Below, piece by piece: positions 21,560-32,999 of a stretch of 64,000 bases of DNA (position 1 is the stretch's first letter; each line of letters opens with the position of its first letter). The position numbers were made by a program, and so were the translations under genes. The notes beneath the pieces are model-generated. The model had not been told where the DNA came from, made no database searches, and saw nothing but the letters and a program-made list of their open reading frames with translations. Source of the DNA: Diphasiastrum complanatum (taxonomy: Eukaryota > Streptophyta > Lycopodiopsida > Lycopodiales > Lycopodiaceae); contig MU832044.1 of NCBI GenBank assembly GCA_029204225.1, positions 1-64,000 of the forward strand, written 5' to 3'.

Positions 21560-21702
21560 CAGCCATCTCCTTCAAGAACTTCAACAACTGTGAATTGATC
21601 GGGGATGGCCTTTGAAATCAATTCTGGATCATGGAATGCCTTCCAAACTTTCGCGATAGGCACCTTAATCTCAAACTCGGCTGTGATCTTTCCCTTTCCC
21701 AT
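21560..21702 (-). pseudogene. Bet v 1 / PR-10-like first exon, truncated
   Basis: From an ATG at 21702 (minus strand; the frame can be opened eight codons upstream only with TTG) the peptide starts M-G-K-G-K-I-T-A-E-F-E-I. It continues K-V-W-K-A-F-H-D-P-E-L-I, A-I-P-D-Q-F and V-E-V-L-E-G-D-G. This matches the beginning of Bet v 1/PR-10/major-latex-like proteins, small cytosolic START-like carriers of hydrophobic ligands. It runs from strand 1 through helices 1-2 up to the glycine-rich loop, where first exons of the family usually end shortly after. Just beyond G-D-G the sequence becomes copia RT on the opposite strand. The second exon is absent, so this is a truncated copy. A promoter-like region in the same orientation lies 2 kb upstream. 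Confidence 0.6.
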
Positions 21703-21859
21703 CGTATCAAGTTTCTTCTGCAACAACTAACTTGTAGTTGCAAGAATGCTGCATAAGAACAAATAAAGGCATAAATGTTTAATAAATCCTTATTCCAATT
21801 TCAAGCACAAATGAATATTACAAATAACTGACATGATTCAAGATTTTAAAAGACTCCAG

Positions 21860-22927
21860 CTTACTCTGGCTGCACTGCTATGCTGTCAAAAATTTCATTT
21901 TCGTGTTCTCTTCTGCTCCCCCTGTTGCTGGTGGCAAATCATAGTACTGTCTCTTCGTAGCTGACAAGATCATTGTTGGCCATTGTCCTGTTCTCATCGA
22001 ATCTGACATCTCTCACTGTCTTCACAGTGTTTGTGTCTGGCATGTAGACTCTGTAGTATGACGAATTGTTGTCATATCCTACTAGAAATCCTTGTTCAAC
22101 TTTCTCATCAAGCTTCTTTCAGAGCTTATCAGGGATATGTGCATAAGCTGCAGAGCCAAATATTCTGATGTGAGACAGGTTGGGTTTTCTACCCCACCAT
22201 AATTCGTGTGGTGTCGTGTGAGGGACACCCAACTTCCCTATCTTGTTCTGGATGTATGCAGCTATAGGTACTGCTTCAGCCCACAGTACTCTTGGAGCTT
22301 TCGAGTAGGCCATCATGCATCTGGAAGCTTCCATCAGGGTCCTATGTTTCCTCTCTACAACACCGTTGTGCTGCGATGTGTATGCTGCAGTCCTTTTGTG
22401 AATGATGCCACGATCGTTGTAGAAGTCAGTGAAGCGATTTGAGATGTGTTCGCCACTCAATCCCTCCTGATCTGCTTCACTTTGTTGCCAGTGCATCTCT
22501 TTGCCCAATTCACGTACTCTGTGAATTTATCAAGTGCTTTTGATTTATTCTGAATGAAATATACTCTGGCGAATTTACTATAATCATCAATGAAGGTTAT
22601 GTAATATTTCTCTCCTACTAAGATCACATTGAAAGGCCCACAGATGTCAGAATGCACTAACTCCAAAATTTTAGTCGCTCTGTAGGAGTCTTTGACAAAT
22701 GGAGTGCGAGACATCTTACCCTTCAGACATGCATCACAGGTGGTTGAATTGTTCGCATTCGAGATGCTGACCCCTGTTATTGCTCCATGATGGCTTGCTT
22801 GGTAAAGTGCCATTGAGTTCATGTGGCATAGTCTCCTGTGCCACAGAGTGTCTGGCAAATCATCATGAGTCTGATGCACCTGAAAAGCATGCAAATTTAT
22901 ACAAGCCAGTAGGCGATAGACACACAA
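21860..22927 (-). pseudogene. Ty1/copia integrase fragment
   Basis: Minus strand: L-W-H-R-R-L-C-H-M-N and C-D-A-C-L-K-G-K (zinc-binding H-H-C-C), V-H-S-D-I-C-G-P, F-I-D-D-Y-S-K-F-A-R-V. After a frameshift near 22,480 come F-Y-N-D-R-G-I, H-N-G-V-V-E-R-K-H-R, R-I-F-G-S-A-A-Y, and then G-Y-D-N-N-S-S-Y-Y-R-V-Y. The second core aspartate region is damaged at the frameshift. The fragment is opposite in orientation to the RT fragment at 21.2-21.55 kb, so one element has been inverted or two have been joined. Confidence 0.85.
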
Positions 22928-23670
22928 TAAAATTTTGTATATTAAATAAAAATATTTACAGAGTACAATTCAGCAGTATCTAATCTGCTTCCGATATTTT
23001 TTCAAGTTGCAATTTAGAATCATGCAACAATTTTTTTCTTTCATATGGATTCAATGAATTGGGCACTCATCTATAGACTTGAAATCATTATGTAACTTGG
23101 TAAACATTCTGTCAAACTTAGCTTTATAGATATGCTTGTCGAGTGCCACCAGGTCCTGATAATAAATTATGTCCTTATTTTGAGATCTGAATAATTGAGT
23201 ACTAAATCTGAGATATATCTTTGCCTCCACACCAGGGCCCTCAGTTATAGAAGGTAGAATAAAAAGGAAAGAAGAAAAAAGAGATTTGAAATAGTCCAAC
23301 CTATCAGTAATACCAAATTCATTAAAAAAAAAAAGCAAACTAGATTCAAAATTAGACATTTTAAACAAAAATAACAGAACTAAAGTTCCAAATATCGCTC
23401 TCAAGCGCAAACCGCAGGTCATGCAAGCACGTCAAGGCAACGTGTGCTCGAGAGAGATATTTCAAGTTGGAGTATCGGATCCGAGCGCAACAACACATAA
23501 CAGAAAAAAAAAGAGATGCGAAGCGCGCTTGAATGCAATACCAGAAGATGGAGTATCGGATCCAGGCACAAAATAGTCAACGAAGAGTAATGAGAGCAAG
23601 CGGCGCACTTGAAATCAATATATGACAAAGCAATCGTAAATTTGCATGACAATCCGAACCAAAAAGGACG
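22928..23670. other. Transcribed-leader candidate, no supported protein
   Basis: Several minus frames (for example 23051-23422 and 23419-23652) are present but show no family signature. If the promoter-like block just to the right fires leftwards, this would be its 5' untranslated region or first intron. GGATCCGATACTCCA occurs twice (minus strand, near 23,480 and 23,560). Confidence 0.3.
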
Positions 23671-23949
23671 TATTTATAAAAATTTTTTTGCACGTGTGGA
23701 GGAGTGGCAAAGGAACACGTGTCGACTTCTGATTGGTCGAATAAATGCGCCGTACCTAGAATGATTAATCTGACATTTGTCATGTGCGAGAATGACACAC
23801 ATCAAGAACGGATTCGCGCACGTGTCTCAGCCCACGTGGCCTCATAATTGGGCCATCATTGTCAGTTCGGACATTCCACGTGGCCCAATAATCTAACAAC
23901 ACGTGTCTTCGCCATCTTTTTACGCGTGAAAAAAATTTGTATATATAAG
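23671..23949. promoter_or_regulatory. G-box/ABRE cluster with TATA boxes facing both ways
   Basis: Six perfect CACGTG palindromes lie at 23691, 23716, 23819, 23833, 23877 and 23900, most extended to ACGTGTC or ACGTGGC. These are the cores bound by plant bZIP/bHLH factors such as ABA-response ABF/AREB proteins. A leftward TATA-like element (reverse complement of ATTTATAAA, 23672-23680) with a CCAAT box (reverse complement of ATTGG near 23,732) is on one side. A rightward GTATATATAAGT (23939-23950) is on the other. The leftward direction points to the PR-10-like exon 2 kb away. No ORF follows rightward. The base composition, with intact CpG, is unlike the decayed neighbours. Confidence 0.6.
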
Positions 23950-23950
23950 T

Positions 23951-25449
<1,499 letters not shown>

Positions 25450-25922
25450 TCATTAGCAACAACCAGATCCGGATGATCAATATAATGACCACTTACTAAA
25501 TAAGAATTATCTATGAAATGCATTAATGATGGATGAGAGAAACCCATCTAGGATTGAAATGCCATGAATTTTTCATCATATGGTATGCTTCGTCCATGCT
25601 CAGCAAAATTTGACAAACCTTTCATCAGCCATTTTTCACCGGTCATAAGTCCATCCTCATCATCATAATCAATTCCAACCAAGAATATTGCGGAATAGCT
25701 CTCCCGTTCTAATCGGCTGCTAGGTGCAAAGACAGTCTAATAGACATCTATTTCAAAATCCACAAAGTCAGAGAATTCATAAATTGTGCCAAATAATAAA
25801 CATAGCACCTCATCCTCACGATAGTCAAAAAATTGACACAAATCAGTTGTAGTAATATATACATCGTCATTTATATGATACACAAGCAAATTAAAAAGAC
25901 ATTTAGATTCAAGTGTAGACAT
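25450..25922 (-). pseudogene. Unrecognised protein remnant, minus strand
   Basis: Reading leftward, one frame contains N-L-L-V-Y-H-I-N-D-D-V-Y-I, D-L-C-Q-F-F-D-Y-R-E-D-E-V, then (after a TAG) S-S-R-L-E-R-E-S-Y-S-A-I-F, G-I-D-Y-D-D-E-D-G-L-M, and G-L-S-N-F-A-E-H-G-R-S. After another stop come H-P-S-L-M-H-F-I-D-N-S-Y and N-D-E-E-C, ending at a GTAAGT donor. The length (about 150 codons) and composition look protein-derived, yet I do not recognise the family. Two in-frame stops make it a pseudogene, or a fragment of an unknown transposon gene. Confidence 0.4.
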
Positions 25923-26563
25923 TGATTCATTAGCAGTAATATACCAGCTACAAAATACCTACTTGTGCCTTATCATACCAAGTAAGATAATCTGAACACT
26001 TCTTGCTCTTTATAGCTTTATCATTGGCATTATCAATGGAATTTGTTTTTAGAATTGCAGCTAATGGACTCTCTATCTTATTTTGTAGTGAGCATTGAAG
26101 TTTAAACCCGATCTCTCTTAAGAGATATGTAGATAATGTTATTAGAGTATTTTGTGTAAAGATGAACTCGGCTCGCAATACGCATAAGGATGTTGATTTG
26201 ATCTTGTCATATATATATATATGTAAATATATTCCAACAAATGTTGGCCAAAGAACTAAATGGCAGATCTTCAGTCTAGAGGTAAATTCTATCTTTCTTA
26301 ACAACATTTTGAAATCAACATTCTAATGTATTTGTTTCATTCTAATTCAGTCTTGCAGTCACCCCAGCAAAATGATTCATTCTGTTGTGGGTGGTACACT
26401 TTGTATAATGCAAAGTTATTTTTTGAGTGGTTCATTCTTCAGTAGGATGTTGATATTTCAAAGATGATTTATTCTGTTTGTTATTGGTTTTAAAATCGTG
26501 ATTAGTTTTTCTATTCTATAGATTTTTTTAACCGTAACTAACATGTGAATATTCTTCTTGTAG
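25923..26563. other. No gene recognised; intron-like
   Basis: AT-rich, with a short (AT)n at 26,210. A small acceptor-like TCTTGCAG (near 26,357) precedes a few open codons, but nothing firm. Confidence 0.35.
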
Positions 26564-26707
26564 TTTATGCTTCCTGAATACACATCAAGTCAGGTGTATA
26601 GGATCAAGCAAGAAATTATCCTGAGCATACTCGCAAGGGCAAGGCTTCAGCCACCCATTGTTGATGATGGTGCTAAGGATGATGTTATTATACTAAATAA
26701 AGATTGA
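26564..26707 (+). CDS. Candidate 3'-terminal host exon, family unknown
   Basis: A T-rich tract ending CTTCTTGTAG is followed by 47 open codons and a TGA. The peptide begins F-M-L-P-E-Y-T-S-S-Q-V-Y-R-I and includes K-Q-E-I-I-L-S-I-L-A-R-A-R and P-P-I-V-D-D-G-A-K-D-D-V-I-I-L. Its composition (amphipathic helix, then an acidic C-terminus) and non-repetitive codon use are gene-like and unlike the AT-rich flanks. Upstream exons were not found, and the left neighbour is an unrelated minus-strand remnant. I would treat it as a real terminal exon, or a piece carried by an element. Confidence 0.45.
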   Translation, partial: FMLPEYTSSQVYRIKQEIILSILARARLQPPIVDDGAKDDVIILNKD

Positions 26708-27544
26708 AAAAACATGGATAGCACAGAATAGATATAGATTGCACATGTATAAAATTGATAAGAAAATATACATTGATATATCAAATGCTGCTCCATTTTA
26801 TGAAATTGGGAGCCCAAAATACATGTATTGATGCCCAACTTGGGCTTTCATTTATTGAATAAAAGAGTCTATACACAGATTTCTATTGAACTTTATTTGA
26901 AACTATTGTTCTTCCACAATGGTGATTGTTGTAGGTAGATCTTTGCAGCACGTTATTAGCTTCTGTCTTTTTTGCAACATCACAAATATTAGTGAATGTG
27001 CAATTGCAAATTATGTCATTTTCCATTATTTTGTACTATTTTAAAATGGCAATAAAGATAGAGTACTTACGAGTCTTTCGTTGATGATAAATCTGAAATA
27101 AGTTGGTAGATTGGTTTGTAATAGCATGAGCTCTATTCTAATAAAATCAAGTGTCCAATGCTCTTACACCTCAACCATAGTCAAATATTCTTCATTGTAG
27201 ATAATGCTTATCTCCATTCAGTTTGTGTGACCATTTAGTTCGAAGTCTTGATCCAATGGTAGCCATGTACGGTCAATTTTCTTGTATCTCTGATAGCTTA
27301 ATGTGAGACTGAGCATATGATAATGGAAGATCATTGATGACTTTTGAATCTTGCATTCTATATCATTATTTTTTTTACTATCCCAATCTTGATCCATGAG
27401 ATCTGACAAAGTCTCATCTAATAAATCCTTGCAAACAAATAAAGTTGGTGTCCTTCGAACACTAACACTTAAGAAAATTTCAACAAATATATGCAATGAG
27501 ATAAACCAACTTAGCTGAACAATTTTCAGAATCTATACTTATCT
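26708..27544. other. No gene recognised
   Basis: AT-rich. The minus frame at 27218-27496 is not recognisable and directly follows the copia gag fragment in its direction. It could be degenerate gag or spacer. Confidence 0.4.
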
Positions 27545-28090
27545 TCATGACATTTCTAACATCAATGAGTAGCTTGTATCTGATGGATTCAGAAGCAATA
27601 CTGTCAGGAGTAGGCCACTCATCACTCTGAAAACTAGCAATGGAATTGCTTCAAGCTTGGCAAAACCTCCATCTATTTGTGGCATATATAAAGATTCATA
27701 AAAATATATGTGATTATGTAGGAAATCACCATTTGCCATCTTGAGGGAGTAAAATTTCTTCCTGAGATGTAGCTTGGAAGCTATATCTCGCACTTTGTAT
27801 AGCGTGCTCAAGATGTCCAAGACTTCTTTGGATGTCTGGGCCTCGGATACATGGCTGATCTGAGTATCCGAAATGTTGAGGATGATCAGCGCAAAAGCCT
27901 TTCCATCCTTCAGCTTCCATCTGGCGATTGCTGCGTTGTTTGCTTCGGGTTTTCCTTCTGCACCTGTAACAACGTCATACAATTCTTTAGCCATTAGCAC
28001 TGTTTTCATCTTAAATTTTTTCATAGATAGTAATTGCCTCCATCAAGCTTGTCCATGATAGGACTGGCTTTCCCTTGAGAATCCATGTGG
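27545..28090 (-). pseudogene. Ty1/copia gag N-terminus
   Basis: Minus strand from an ATG near 28,086: G-K-A-S-P-I-M-D-K-L-D-G-G-N-Y-Y-L, a stop, then F-K-M-K-T-V-L-M-A-K-E-L-Y-D-V-V, W-K-L-K-D-G-K-A-F-A-L-I and L-H-L-R-K-K-F-Y-S-L-K-M. This is the UBN2-type capsid domain of plant copia elements. The sequence is directly downstream of its own primer binding site and LTR. It is truncated before the zinc knuckle. Confidence 0.85.
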
Positions 28091-28228
28091 AAGATTAGTC
28101 TAGGTGATAGAAATAATTATCAGTGACTTAAGTATAAAAATCTGGTGCAAGATATAGAACAAGAAGACAATTACTCTATCGGCTAGTAGAGTCTTGTTAC
28201 TGTGGAAGCTTATCAGGCTACAGAATAT

Positions 28229-29345
28229 GGCTCTGATACGATGTTGGGAAAGAGGGGTGTGAGAAACGAAAATAGCTAAAAAAAAAATAAATACGAAAAG
28301 AAACGATTTTGAAACTCGAAGAAGAAACAAACTTGAACGAAAAGCATTTGTGCGTAGTGGAATGAGCTATCTCACTCTTTTCTTAAACATGACTACGCCT
28401 ATCAGACACGAGCAGAATGTTAGTGATAAAAATCACGTTCAATCTGATTACATAGCCAAACATTAAGCAATAAAACATCATAAAGATAATTTGTCACGAA
28501 CAGCTACACTAATAATAATTCACAAAGAACAAACTACCAAATTAAGCTATAAGAGAGTCAAACAAAATGTAGAAAAGCATAGCAATATTGACACAAATCT
28601 AAACGCAGAACAAACAGAGCTGTAATCAGATTAAGTATAGAAAAATATACAGGTCAATAATGCTGGTGAGCACAAGACAATAGTGGACGAAACTTCGTGC
28701 TTCACAAAGCTAATCCAATCTGAAAAAAAGAATAAATCTATTACTGATAATACAAAGGATCGATGCGCAAAAGCATCTACTTCGTCTATCTCTGATAAGC
28801 TTATGATGCTATTATGCTTGTTTTTCACTCTCTAGAATACGCAGATGGTATCCAATATATACATAATGTTACAGGTGTGCAGATGAAGAAGGTACAAAGT
28901 GGATGTGCTATTTGTGGGAGATCATGGGTGGCTGTTGTCGTTGTCCAATCTGATTGCACAGTGCATGGAATGAGTGTGAGAAGGCTGTGACATCAGCCTT
29001 CGCTAAAATGAACGTTAATGAAAATGCAAAAAATGTGACATTCTGACAAATGCCTTAAGATTTGATTTACATGGGACCTTCGCTTTTCCATTAGGGCACC
29101 TTCGGCATTTGTAGGACAATGTCATCTTTTTCGCCTTTCACAAATCACGTGTAAACATAGTGTCGCCTTTTTCACCTTTTTTCACCTGTGGAAATTTACT
29201 TGTATTTATGCAGACAATTGCGTTTTTTGCCTGTCTTATTTTACATGTAAATATGCAGATTGTGGGACAACATGAGTAAAAAATACAGCATGAATGGAGG
29301 CAGACTAAAATAGGATCTGGGAGAGTAGAGGAGATAAATCCAACA
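28229..29345 (-). mobile_element. Copia LTR (about 1.1 kb) with primer binding site
   Basis: GGCTCTGATACGA is the reverse complement of the tRNA-Met primer binding site with one change. Directly next to it the LTR runs from TGTTGGGAAAG (28242) to AATCCAACA (29345), with matching TGTTGG/CCAACA ends. On its far side CCCCCCCTTAA is a polypurine tract on the minus strand. The same LTR therefore serves as 3' end of a pol fragment and as 5' end of a gag fragment. Confidence 0.85.
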
Positions 29346-29352
29346 CCCCCCC

Positions 29353-29852
29353 TTAATTTAGATCCGTGAATGCCTTGATCTTCAGACTAAGCAATGCACA
29401 AAACTTGTTGTGTGCATTAACACTTAATGCCTTTGCGAATATATCTGCAACCATGTCCTGTGTTCTGTAGTACGTTAAGCTTACCTCCTTGTTGAGAACC
29501 TTGTCCCTGATGTAGTGATATCTGATTTCAATGTGCTTACTCCTAGAGTGAAATCTAGGATTGGCCGATAAGACAATAGCACTCTGATTATCACAGAATA
29601 AAATTGTAGGGTTGTACTGATAGATTTTAATGTCTGACAGTAAATTTCTCAACTAAAATGCTTCATTAATAGATTGAGAAACAACAATGTATTCTGCTTT
29701 AGTAGAAGAAAGAACGATAGAGGTTTGCTTACGACCTATGAGATAGGACTGCCATTGAAGAAGAATGTAAATCCAAATGTGGACTTACGATTGTCTACAT
29801 CTACTTCCCAACTTGCATAAGAATATTCACTAACTTGATGAAGATTGTTGTT
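29353..29852 (-). pseudogene. Ty1/copia RNase H, C-terminal end of pol
   Basis: Minus strand: R-K-S-T-F-G-F-T-F (degenerate), T-S-I-V-L-S-S-T-K-A-E-Y-I, a stop, then L-F-C-D-N-Q-S-A-I-V-L, H-S-R-S-K-H-I-E-I-R-Y-H-Y-I-R-D and D-I-F-A-K-A-L-S. This is RNase H with the catalytic E (A-E-Y) and D (C-D-N). It ends a few codons before the polypurine tract and LTR, as usual. The upstream pol is replaced at about 29,855 by a second LTR copy. Confidence 0.85.
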
Positions 29853-29855
29853 GCT

Positions 29856-30758
29856 AACTTCAACTCGAAAAAGAAACGAACTCGAACAGAAAGTGTTCGT
29901 GCGCAGCTGAATGAGCTATCTCACTCTTTCCTTAAGCATGACTACGCCTATCAGATACAAACGAAATGTTAGTGATAAAAATCACGTTCAATCTGATTAC
30001 GTAGCCCAACATTAAGCAACAAAACATCATAAAGATAATTTGTCGCGAATAGCTAGACAAATTATTAGTCGTGAACAACTAGACTAATAATAATTCATGA
30101 AGAACAAACTACCAGATTAAGCTATAAGAGAGTCAGACATAATGCAGAAAAGCATAGAATATTGATACAAATTTGAACGCAGAACGAATAGAACTGTAAT
30201 AAGTATAGCAAAATATACAGGTCAATATTGCTGGTGAGCAAAAGACAATAGCGGACGAAACCACGTACTTCACAAAGCTAATTCAAAAAAGAAATAAACC
30301 TATTACTGATAATACAATGGATCGATGCGTGAAAGCATCTACTTCGTCTATCTTTAATAAGCTTTTGATGCTATTATGCTTGTATTTCACTCTCTTGAAT
30401 ACGCAGATCGTATTCAATATATACATAATGTTACAGGTGTGTAGATGAAGAAGGTACAAAGTGGATGTGCTATTTGTGAGAGATCGTGGGTGGATGTTGT
30501 CGTTGTCCAATCTGATTGCACAGCGCATGGAATGAGTGTGAGAAGGCCGTGACATCAGCCTTCGCTGAAATGAACGTTGATGAAAATGCAAAAAATACGA
30601 CACTATGACAAATGCCTTAAAATTTGATTTACAGGGGACCTTCGCTTTTCCATTAGGGCACCTTCGACATTTGTAGGACAGTGTCGTCTTTTTCGCCTAT
30701 CACAAATCACGTGTAAAAACATAGTGTCGTCTTTTTCATCTTTTTTCGCTTGTGGAAA
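29856..30758 (-). mobile_element. Second, partial copy of the same copia LTR
   Basis: It aligns collinearly with about 28,310-29,200, for example the blocks GAATGAGCTATCTCACTCTTT, GACTACGCCTATCAGA and ATGAGTGTGAGAAGGC. It lacks both LTR ends: the start is fused to RNase H sequence, and the end is interrupted by the GC-rich palindromic block. Frames within it (for example 30283-30603) are LTR sequence, not genes. Confidence 0.8.
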
Positions 30759-30863
30759 GTTGCGGCAGGTGGGCGTGGGGGTCGGGGGTTTTAATTAAGT
30801 TTTTTAAAAAAGAAGTTTTTAAAAAAAGCCCCCCCTTCTACCCCGACAGGTGGGCTCGCCGAA

Positions 30864-30896
<33 letters not shown>

Positions 30897-31015
30897 CAAA
30901 TTAAGGTTTTTTTAATAATAAAAAAAGTTAAACCCCCACGGCGGCGGAGAGAGGATTAATTAAGTTTTTTTTTTAAAAAAAGATTTAAACACCCCCCCCC
31001 CCCCGCAACTTACAT
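30759..31015. repeat. GC-rich palindromic block with poly-G, copy 1
   Basis: It starts GTTGCGGCAGGTGGG and ends CCCCCCGCAAC, so the borders are inverted (GTTGCGG/CCGCAAC). Inside are a run of 31 G (30864-30894), C runs, and AATTAAGTTTTTT/AAAAAA pairs. It interrupts the partial LTR. CGACAGGTGGGCTCGCCGAA before the poly-G matches the block at 53.8 kb (CGACGGGTGGGCCGAAA). Such sequence often assembles poorly, so artefact is possible. Confidence 0.65.
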
Positions 31016-31019
31016 ATTG

Positions 31020-31250
31020 TTTTAAGTTAGTCTCATATATATCTAGATAAGCAAAAAGTAATGGGATAAATCAAAAACATTTACCATATTGTAGGAGCAA
31101 GAAAATTTGAAAGCAGGGAAGTGTCAAGTGTCAAGTAGCAAGAAAGCAGGGAAGCTTCAAAATTTCAAAAGGCAATATAAATAAGCATTGTAAGGGGGGT
31201 TTATTTATTTATTTTCCCATTGTCAAATTCCAAAAATACTTATGGGACAT
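31020..31250. repeat. Dispersed repeat tail, copy 1 (partner at 53.9 kb)
   Basis: It shares ACCATATTGTAG-AGCAA, AATTTCAAAAG-CAAT, AATAAGCATTGTA-GGG, GTTTATTTAT and CTTATGGGACA, in the same order and spacing, with 53,935-54,091. Both copies follow a GC-rich poly-G block, so block and tail form one repeat family. Confidence 0.8.
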
Positions 31251-31335
31251 GTGAGAATCAAGAAGACCCAAGATCTCCATTTTTGGGGGACCATTTTACA
31301 GAATGGAAGTTTATGTCTCCAATTTTTGAGGAATT

Positions 31336-31539
31336 CACTAGTTGAAGAGTGTATATATAGATTGAAAAGTGTCAATGTTGCACCAAATGCTTAAGGGATA
31401 ATTAGTTGCTTGAACTGTGCTCTCCTTTCTCCTCATCCACTAGTTGAAGAGTGTATATATAGATTGAAAAGTGTCAATGTTGCACCAAATGCTTATGGGA
31501 TAATTAGTTGCTTGAACTGTGCTCTCTTTTCTCCTCAAA
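31336..31539. repeat. 102-bp tandem duplication
   Basis: A unit beginning CACTAGTTGAAGAGTGTATA is repeated immediately with only a few base changes. Confidence 0.9.
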
Positions 31540-32998
31540 AAAATCTAAATAGATTAAAATCAAAAAATAATCTTTCAAAAATGAAAATAATCTTATAATT
31601 TTAAAAATAGTGTAAAAAACTACAACAAAATCAAAATAATAATTTTAAAAAAAAATCCCAAAAAAAACCAGAAATAAGTTTAATAAAAATTAGCAAAATC
31701 TAAACATTGAGAAATAGTGTTAAATATCTCAAAAAAATCGAGAAAAAAAAATTATATAAAAAATTCCATAAAAACAAAAAAACAGACATAAAAATGACAA
31801 ATAAGATTAAAATTGTGAGAATAAATTAAGAAAACAAAATATTGTAAAAAATTCCAAAAAAAATTATTTTATATAAAAAATCTCCAAAAAAAACAAAAAA
31901 AAACATTAAAAAATAAATAAATCTAAAGAAAAACATAATGGTGTCAAAAGAACTAAAAATTTGAAAAAACTAACACAATACATTAAAAAATGAAAAAATC
32001 TAAAAAAAATAAATAGTGTAAAAAAAACTAAATTTTTAAAAAACTCAAAAAATAATATAGAAAAATAAAAGAATCTTCAAAAAAATAAAATATTGTCAAA
32101 AAAAATTAAATTGTTGAAAAAATAAAAAAAATAGCATAAAAAAATTACAAAAGCCTATAAAAACAGAATAGTATAAAAAAAAACTAAATTTTCAAAAAAT
32201 GACAAAAAATGACATTAATTTTTTTTTCAAAAACCTAAAAAAAATTGAAAATAAAAATAAAAATAGCATAAAAAAATTGAAAAAATCTAAAATAAAAAAT
32301 TTTGAAAAAATCTAAAATAAAAATAAAAATCTGAAACTAAATTTGCAAAAAAATTAAAATTAGCATAAAAAATGAAAGAAAAAACCTAGAAAAAAAAACA
32401 AAATAGTATAAAAAAAAACTAAATATTCAATATACCAAAAATAAACATACATGAAAAAAATAAAAAAAACTAATTAGTGTCGAAAAAACCAAAATTTTAA
32501 AAAAATTAACATAGAAAAATATAAAAAAATTAAAAGTACAAAGAATTGAAACTTGTAGAAAAAATAGATATTCAAAAAAATGAAAAAAAAAAAACATATT
32601 GCTAAACATGAGACTAAATCTTAAAAGAACCGTAATACAAAGTTAAACCCTCTAAAAAAACTTAAAACTTACAAAAAAAAATCTAGAAAGCGTTGAAAGG
32701 ATTTAATCTTAATTCAAATAACTTAAAGAATGGGACATAAATTTTAATTAATATATATGTATACTACGACATCTATGTAAAAAACCAAAATAGATAAATA
32801 AATATTTTAAGAAACCTAAAAAATTTTAAAATGGAATTGTAAACTAGTAAAAAATCTTAAATAAATACAAAAGTAATAATAACGACAAGAAAAAAACACA
32901 AAACTTATAAAAAAGTCAAGGACCAGGGGCTATAGACTAAGGGACAAGGGCTAATTATACTTTCAATAGCATTGCAAATCCTAACATAAAGTGTACCT
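31540..32998. other. A-rich low-complexity desert
   Basis: About 1.4 kb is dominated by runs of A on the plus strand, broken by TCTAAA, CTAAAT and ATAAA words. T runs are far rarer, so the strand asymmetry is strong. No gene is present. Confidence 0.8.
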
Positions 32999-32999
32999 A

